Positions 60,908 through 64,000 of a stretch of DNA of 64,000 nucleotides are shown here, in pieces. Every line of letters begins with the position of its first letter. Positions within the stretch are counted from its first letter, which is position 1. A program made the position numbers and the translations under genes. The notes below the pieces were generated by a model that was not told the DNA's origin, made no database searches, and was given only the letters and a program-made list of their open reading frames with translations. The stretch is from Streptomyces sp. BK340 (GTDB taxonomy: Bacteria > Actinomycetota > Actinomycetes > Streptomycetales > Streptomycetaceae), in the NCBI RefSeq assembly GCF_007827595.1, contig NZ_VISR01000012.1, forward strand, positions 186,001 to 250,000, in the 5' to 3' direction.

Positions 60908-61351
60908 ATGACCGCATCCCAGACTCCGACCACCGCCGAGGAGCTACGCGGTGCCGGCCTGCGGGTGACGGCCGCTCGTGTCGCGCTGCTCGAGACCGTC
61001 CGCCACGGCGATCACCTCGATGTCGAGGCGATCACGTCCGGCGTACGCGACCGTGTGGGCCACATCTCCGTCCAGGCCGTGTACGAGGCGCTCCACGCGC
61101 TCACCGCGGCCGGACTCGTACGCCGTATCGAACCGCCCGGCAGCCCGGCCCGGTTCGAGGGACGCGTCGGGGACAACCACCACCACCTCGTGTGCCGTTC
61201 GTGCGGCGTCGTCGCAGACGTCGACTGCGCGGTCGGCCACGCCCCCTGTCTTACCGCGGCCGACGACCGCGGCTTTTCGATCGACGAGGCCGAGGTCATC
61301 TACTGGGGCCTGTGCCCCGACTGTTCCAGCGCCGCTACCGCAGCCCCGTGA
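60908..61351 (+). CDS. furA: Fur-family redox/metal regulator (FurA/FurS type)
   Basis: The 147-residue repressor has a winged-helix N terminus (AEELRGAGLRVTAARVALLE, then VGHISVQAVYEALHALTAAG). Its metal-binding C terminus includes GDNHHHLVCRSCGVVADVDC and YWGLCPDCSS. The paired CxxC motifs bind structural zinc, and the histidine cluster is the regulatory site. In Streptomyces this FurA/FurS/CatR class represses the adjacent catalase-peroxidase gene and responds to peroxide or thiol state. The ATG at 60908 lies just after the AT-rich promoter, and katG follows by 25 bases, so both form one operon. Confidence 0.95.
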   Translation: MTASQTPTTAEELRGAGLRVTAARVALLETVRHGDHLDVEAITSGVRDRVGHISVQAVYEALHALTAAGLVRRIEPPGSPARFEGRVGDNHHHLVCRSCGVVADVDCAVGHAPCLTAADDRGFSIDEAEVIYWGLCPDCSSAATAAP

Positions 61352-61376
61352 ACCCCTCAGTTCGGAAGGATTCCCC

Positions 61377-63566
<2,190 letters not shown>

Positions 63567-63584
63567 TCTCTGGTCGACACCCCT

Positions 63585-63629
63585 GAAGGCGTCAGGACCG
63601 GCCCCGCACGGGCCGGCCCGGACGCCTTC
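63585..63629 (+). terminator. Hairpin terminator after katG
   Basis: GAAGGCGTC (63585-63593) pairs with GACGCCTTC (63621-63629). A further seven-pair GC stem encloses a 5-nt loop, interrupted by two mismatches. Confidence 0.8.
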
Positions 63630-63673
63630 GGCGTTTCTGCGGCCAGGACACCTGGAAGGGTCCGGGGCTCGGG

Positions 63674-63845
63674 TCAGCGGCCCAGCGCCGCCACGCCCGC
63701 CTGGGCGTAACGCTCGTCCAGGTCGCCCGACGGGGCGCCCGCGACGCCGATGCCCGCGACCGGGGCACCCTTGGCGGTCACCGGGGCGCCGCCCCCGAGG
63801 AACAGCGTGCCCGGGATGTCCTTCAGGTCACCCCCCCGGCCGTGA
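63674..63845 (-). pseudogene. hbpS: C-terminal remnant of the haem-binding protein HbpS (GlcG/DUF336 family)
   Basis: About 55 C-terminal residues remain, ending at the stop at 63674. LKDIPGTLFLGGGAPVTAKG and APVAGIGVAGAPSGDLDERY are typical of GlcG/HbpS proteins. HbpS is the secreted haem-binding partner of the SenS sensor kinase. The N-terminal part and signal peptide are missing; instead the sequence runs into senS on the opposite strand near 63845. Confidence 0.8.
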
Positions 63846-64000
63846 CCGCCGTGGCCACCACCGTCTACGTCGTCATGCAGCGCCAGTCCGCCCGCCGTGA
63901 CGCCCTGATCGGCGACCTGGTCCGCACCCGCCGCGAACTCGCCGCCACCGAGCGCCGCGAGGGCACGCTCGCCGAACGGGAGCGGCTGGCCCGGGAGATC
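63842..64000 (+). CDS. senS: Sensor histidine kinase SenS-like, N-terminally truncated and cut by the window end
   Basis: The 53 visible codons read VTAVATTVYVVMQRQSARRD, ALIGDLVRTRRELAATERRE, then GTLAERERLAREI, directly before the expected HD of a HisKA_3-type kinase (REIHDT). That corresponds to the end of the last membrane helix and the linker coiled coil. The other transmembrane helices and the sensor part are absent, because the reading frame starts at the junction with the hbpS remnant. A GTG at 63842 could serve as a new start. If the rest is intact beyond the window, a soluble or one-helix kinase core could still be made. Confidence 0.7.
   Translation, partial: MTAVATTVYVVMQRQSARRDALIGDLVRTRRELAATERREGTLAERERLAREI

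Overview
The window is chromosomal DNA from a Streptomyces or a very close actinobacterium. GC is very high, GTG and TTG starts are common, and the gene families are typical of the genus: a conservon (cvn) operon with a CYP157-type P450, a WhiJ/BldB/AbaA-like XRE-DUF397-ATPase set, a chaplin, an LAxTG-anchored surface protein, DUF574 methyltransferase, and a furA-katG pair beside hbpS/senS remnants. No rRNA, tRNA, CRISPR array, integrase or intact transposase was seen. Almost every long ORF opposite these genes is a GC-codon shadow.

Layout. 1-9.8 kb: DUF1152 protein, ferredoxin reductase FprA, a reductase-epimerase, an NlpC/P60 protein with a 33-bp coding repeat, a cell-wall-anchored DUF1996 protein, a lipoprotein, a methyltransferase and a flavodoxin-like protein. 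10-15.5 kb: an unusual lipid-type cluster made of a pseudo-hydrolase fused to an acetoacetate-decarboxylase-like domain, a small helical protein, a stand-alone ketosynthase, a fatty acid desaturase and an acylphosphatase. 15.5-25 kb: regulators and enzymes including the XRE/DUF397/ATPase set, a glycerophosphodiesterase, a PP2C phosphatase and an aldo/keto reductase. A 171-bp MITE sits exactly in the CTAG that formed the stop codons of two convergent genes. 25-28.5 kb: a conservon with A, B, C and the P450 but no GTPase (CvnD), followed by a P450 fragment. 28.7-33 kb: a decayed sugar dehydrogenase and pyruvate carboxylase.

33-40 kb holds secreted carbohydrate enzymes (PL7 alginate lyase, GH18 chitinase-like protein with a chitin-binding module, GH31 glycosidase). 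Each has its own conspicuous palindromic upstream site, which suggests separate sugar-responsive repressors. 40-43.4 kb is a small redox island (thioesterase, tautomerase, two SDRs) with a divergent MmyB-type XRE regulator. 43.7-58 kb contains a CelD-like acyltransferase, large secreted propeller proteins, an SDR under an intact TetR operator whose adjacent regulator gene is truncated, an FAD monooxygenase, a degenerate IMPase, a two-discoidin beta-helix protein, a chaplin and a membrane acyltransferase. 58-64 kb has a coiled-coil protein, a TIM-barrel-like protein and furA-katG. It ends in a fused scar of hbpS and the sensor kinase senS.

Two themes stand out. The first is the 10-15.5 kb lipid-like cluster, the best candidate for an undescribed pathway. 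The second is repeated gene decay in one window: a P450 fragment, a missing cvnD, the sugar dehydrogenase, an enoyl-CoA hydratase/TetR junction and the hbpS/senS junction. Functions are inferred from motifs and remembered family features; no database search was run.
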